Source: Chara braunii
Taxonomy: Eukaryota > Streptophyta > Charophyceae > Charales > Characeae
NCBI GenBank assembly: GCA_003427395.1
Contig: BFEA01000234.1
Coordinates: 1,400,007 to 1,442,567 of the forward strand
Length of the DNA: 42,561 nucleotides
Direction: 5' to 3'
Below the pieces are notes generated by a model that ran no database searches, was not told where the DNA came from, and worked only from the letters and a program-made list of their open reading frames with translations. Made by a program: the position numbers and the translations under genes. Positions 41,238 to 42,561 of this stretch are shown here, one piece after another (the stretch's first letter is position 1; each line of letters begins with the position of its first letter).

Positions 41238-41875
41238 TTTTGTGCCATGGTTGACTTCCGTGTCATGGGACTTGGATGAAAATTTTCGAAACTAGCAGGG
41301 TTCAGGTGGCTTTACATTCAGAAGCCACAAACTCAGAGAGTACGGAGGCCCAAACGACAGACAACAAAAGATTGAGGGTGATGCTCAGAGGGATGAGTGA
41401 AGACTCTTGATTGGTGTTGGCCATGCTCTCGTCCATATGTACTTCCTGAGACTATTATGAGTTCTCATTCTTCCCTCATCTGACCTTGTCCTTGTCATTG
41501 TTTAGGTCAGTCGGTCACGAATCATGCTTTGCTGTGCTAGATGATTGCTTTCTTTAGTGATTCTGTCATAGTTTTCAAAATCAGATTGACATAATTGATG
41601 CATGCACAATACTCCACAATTTTTATGATTATTATTTGCATGATTATTTACTTTTCCGAATTAAAATAAAAGTCTTAGATTCTTAAGACCGGGGACCAGC
41701 GAAGACCGCAATTGAAGGGTCTCGCTCGAAGCCGAACGCATACAACAGGAAGGGATTTGGATTATTTAATTTATTTTATTTATTGCAATCAACAACCAAA
41801 TCCTGCGTGACAGCCTTTTGGCTTTCCGGCCGCCCAAAGTGGCCTGACTGAAAAAAGTGTGACAACGGGGAACCC

Positions 41876-42116
41876 CGTAGCGGCCAGAACCGTATTCACG
41901 AGAGAACATGCGGGGGCTGCTCCCGACCTGCACGTGGGCTATACCAGCTAGGGGACATCGGGTGGCATCAGGGACCATGCCAACTGGACCAATCCCTGTG
42001 CCTACCCTCAGGTCCTCTCCCCAACGAACATCAGCAGACTTTTCTCAATGCTGATCGGGGGATCAAGCGGTCTATCTTCTCTAGGTGGCGGGCGACAAGC
42101 ATGCCAGGAAGGTACA
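41876..42116. other. 3' flank adjoining the LTR
   Basis: It begins CGGGGAACCCCG, a small palindrome. No gene. CAGCA(GACTTTTCTCAA)TGCTG-type pairing near 42030-42050. It may be the body of the tRNA-related sequence that follows on the minus strand. Confidence 0.35.
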
Positions 42117-42188
42117 TGAGGCCAATGGGGATTGAACCCACGACCTCTTGAATGCCACTTGCGAGCCTTACAAACTGAATTAGGCCAC
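42117..42188 (-). repeat. tRNA-like sequence, possible SINE head
   Basis: On the minus strand, TGGCCTAATTCAGT resembles a pol III A box and GGGTTCAATCCCC a B box (GGTTCGANYCC with one mismatch); GTGGG/CCCAT flanks the TTCAATC T-loop as in a T arm. The 72-base length fits a tRNA, but the two ends both read TGGCCT and cannot form an acceptor stem, so it is not a working tRNA gene. A degenerate tRNA or tRNA-derived SINE is likely. Confidence 0.5.
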
Positions 42189-42312
42189 TGAATGTTCTGA
42201 TGATTTTTTTTTTTTTGGGTAACTAGGGGTCGGTTACTAAAAAAGTTTGAAAATGCAGTTGAAACAGCACTTTAGCTCTGGAGTCGCGGGCCGAGTTTGA
42301 CATTCACTTGAA

Positions 42313-42438
42313 ACTCGGGTCACCGTTTCGGGCAAGGGGCAGTTTGAAATTCGCACTTCAATCGCGCCACGTAGGCCGGTACTGTCCCGTTCATAAGTGG
42401 TGTAAGAACTGGGACTCGGGCCACCGTTTCGGGCAAGG
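42313..42438. repeat. 25-base direct repeat
   Basis: ACTCGGG(T/C)CACCGTTTCG and the following GGCAAGG occur at 42313-42337 and 42414-42438 with one mismatch. No gene in this end of the window. Confidence 0.7.
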
Positions 42439-42561
42439 ATGTGGCCGTGAATTCCCTGGATTCTGGTAGTTGGAAAAGATTCGGGCACGGGCAAGGGTGA
42501 GGCGGCACTGTGGCCGTGGAGTCCCGAAAAAACAAAACGAATGGACACGTTCAGTAGTGAC

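Larger units (their letters stand above)
217..41874 (+). mobile_element. giant degenerate Ty3/gypsy-type LTR retrotransposon
   Basis: The order is 5' LTR (217-6115), PBS (6120-6137), accessory ORFs, Gag-protease, RT, RNase H, integrase, tandem 3' array, structured non-coding DNA, 3' LTR (35993-41874). Protease and integrase precede and follow RT as in Ty3/gypsy (Metaviridae) elements. About 42 kb is far above the usual 5-12 kb; large plant Ogre-type elements with multi-kb LTRs are the nearest comparison I know. No clean TG...CA ends or target site duplication could be fixed. The 25495-35992 part may include nested foreign insertions. The element cannot be autonomous: RT lacks its catalytic YxDD and pol is interrupted by many stops. 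LTR assignment rests on the repeat pair plus the adjacent PBS and is strong; the claim that everything between belongs to one insertion is weaker. Confidence 0.75.
35993..41874 (+). repeat. 3' long terminal repeat, about 5.9 kb
   Basis: It corresponds to 217-6115. Small differences include the shorter T/G tract (36149-36182), a missing 18-base stretch after 41158, and a 3-base deletion near 38820. It keeps an ATG for the 81-codon ORF (40162) that the 5' copy has lost and carries a different stop in the FPY ORF. It ends at GACA(A), followed by unrelated sequence rather than a PBS, as expected for the 3' LTR. Confidence 0.88.

Noticed and set aside
41876-41880. CGGGG as target site duplication (also 221-225)
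   Set aside because: The same word also precedes the 3' LTR internally (CCCGACGGGG), so it belongs to the LTR or is chance.

Overview
The window looks like repeat-dominated intergenic DNA from a fungus, most probably a basidiomycete. The basis is the pol gene: its RT, RNase H and integrase motifs read like the Ty3/gypsy lineage I know from mushroom and rust-fungus genomes. No ordinary host gene was found. The assembly is rough: 865 Ns at 30183-31047, scattered single Ns, and two places where the same 75-95 bases sit on both sides of one N.

Most of the window appears to be one giant, decayed LTR retrotransposon of about 41.7 kb. Two direct repeats of about 5.9 kb (217-6115 and 35993-41874) differ at about 4% of sites in a 300-base stretch I aligned by eye. 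An 18-base primer binding site (6120-6137) starts four bases after the first repeat, which marks the repeats as LTRs. Then come a leader with five small accessory ORFs (6450-8833), a long Gag-protease ORF (8961-11255), and a pol region in one frame with many stops (11381-14143): RT, RNase H, acidic linker, integrase. A tandem array of seven ~1.6-kb units (14022-25494) follows; each unit carries the 3' end of integrase plus the GPY/F segment and non-coding DNA.

Downstream (25495-35992) there is little coding signal but a lot of secondary structure. It holds a possible second LTR end with an initiator-Met-like PBS (26332), GC-rich DNA with diverged duplications, the N gap, an array of eight hairpins with varying but complementary arms around a conserved core (31309-31992), four ~120-base repeats, and two further hairpin clusters (32923-32998 and 33549-33861). 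The nature of this part is unknown; it may be nested insertions or genuine 3' internal sequence of the element.

The most unusual biology is (a) two families of small unknown proteins that seem to occur both in the leader and inside the LTRs, in a tightly packed, polycistronic-looking layout that ends in an ATGA stop/start overlap between gag and pol, and (b) the covarying hairpin array. The element itself is dead: the RT catalytic aspartates are missing, pol has many stops, and the LTR ORFs are broken differently in each copy.

The 3' flank (41876-42561) carries a tRNA-like sequence on the minus strand and a short direct repeat.
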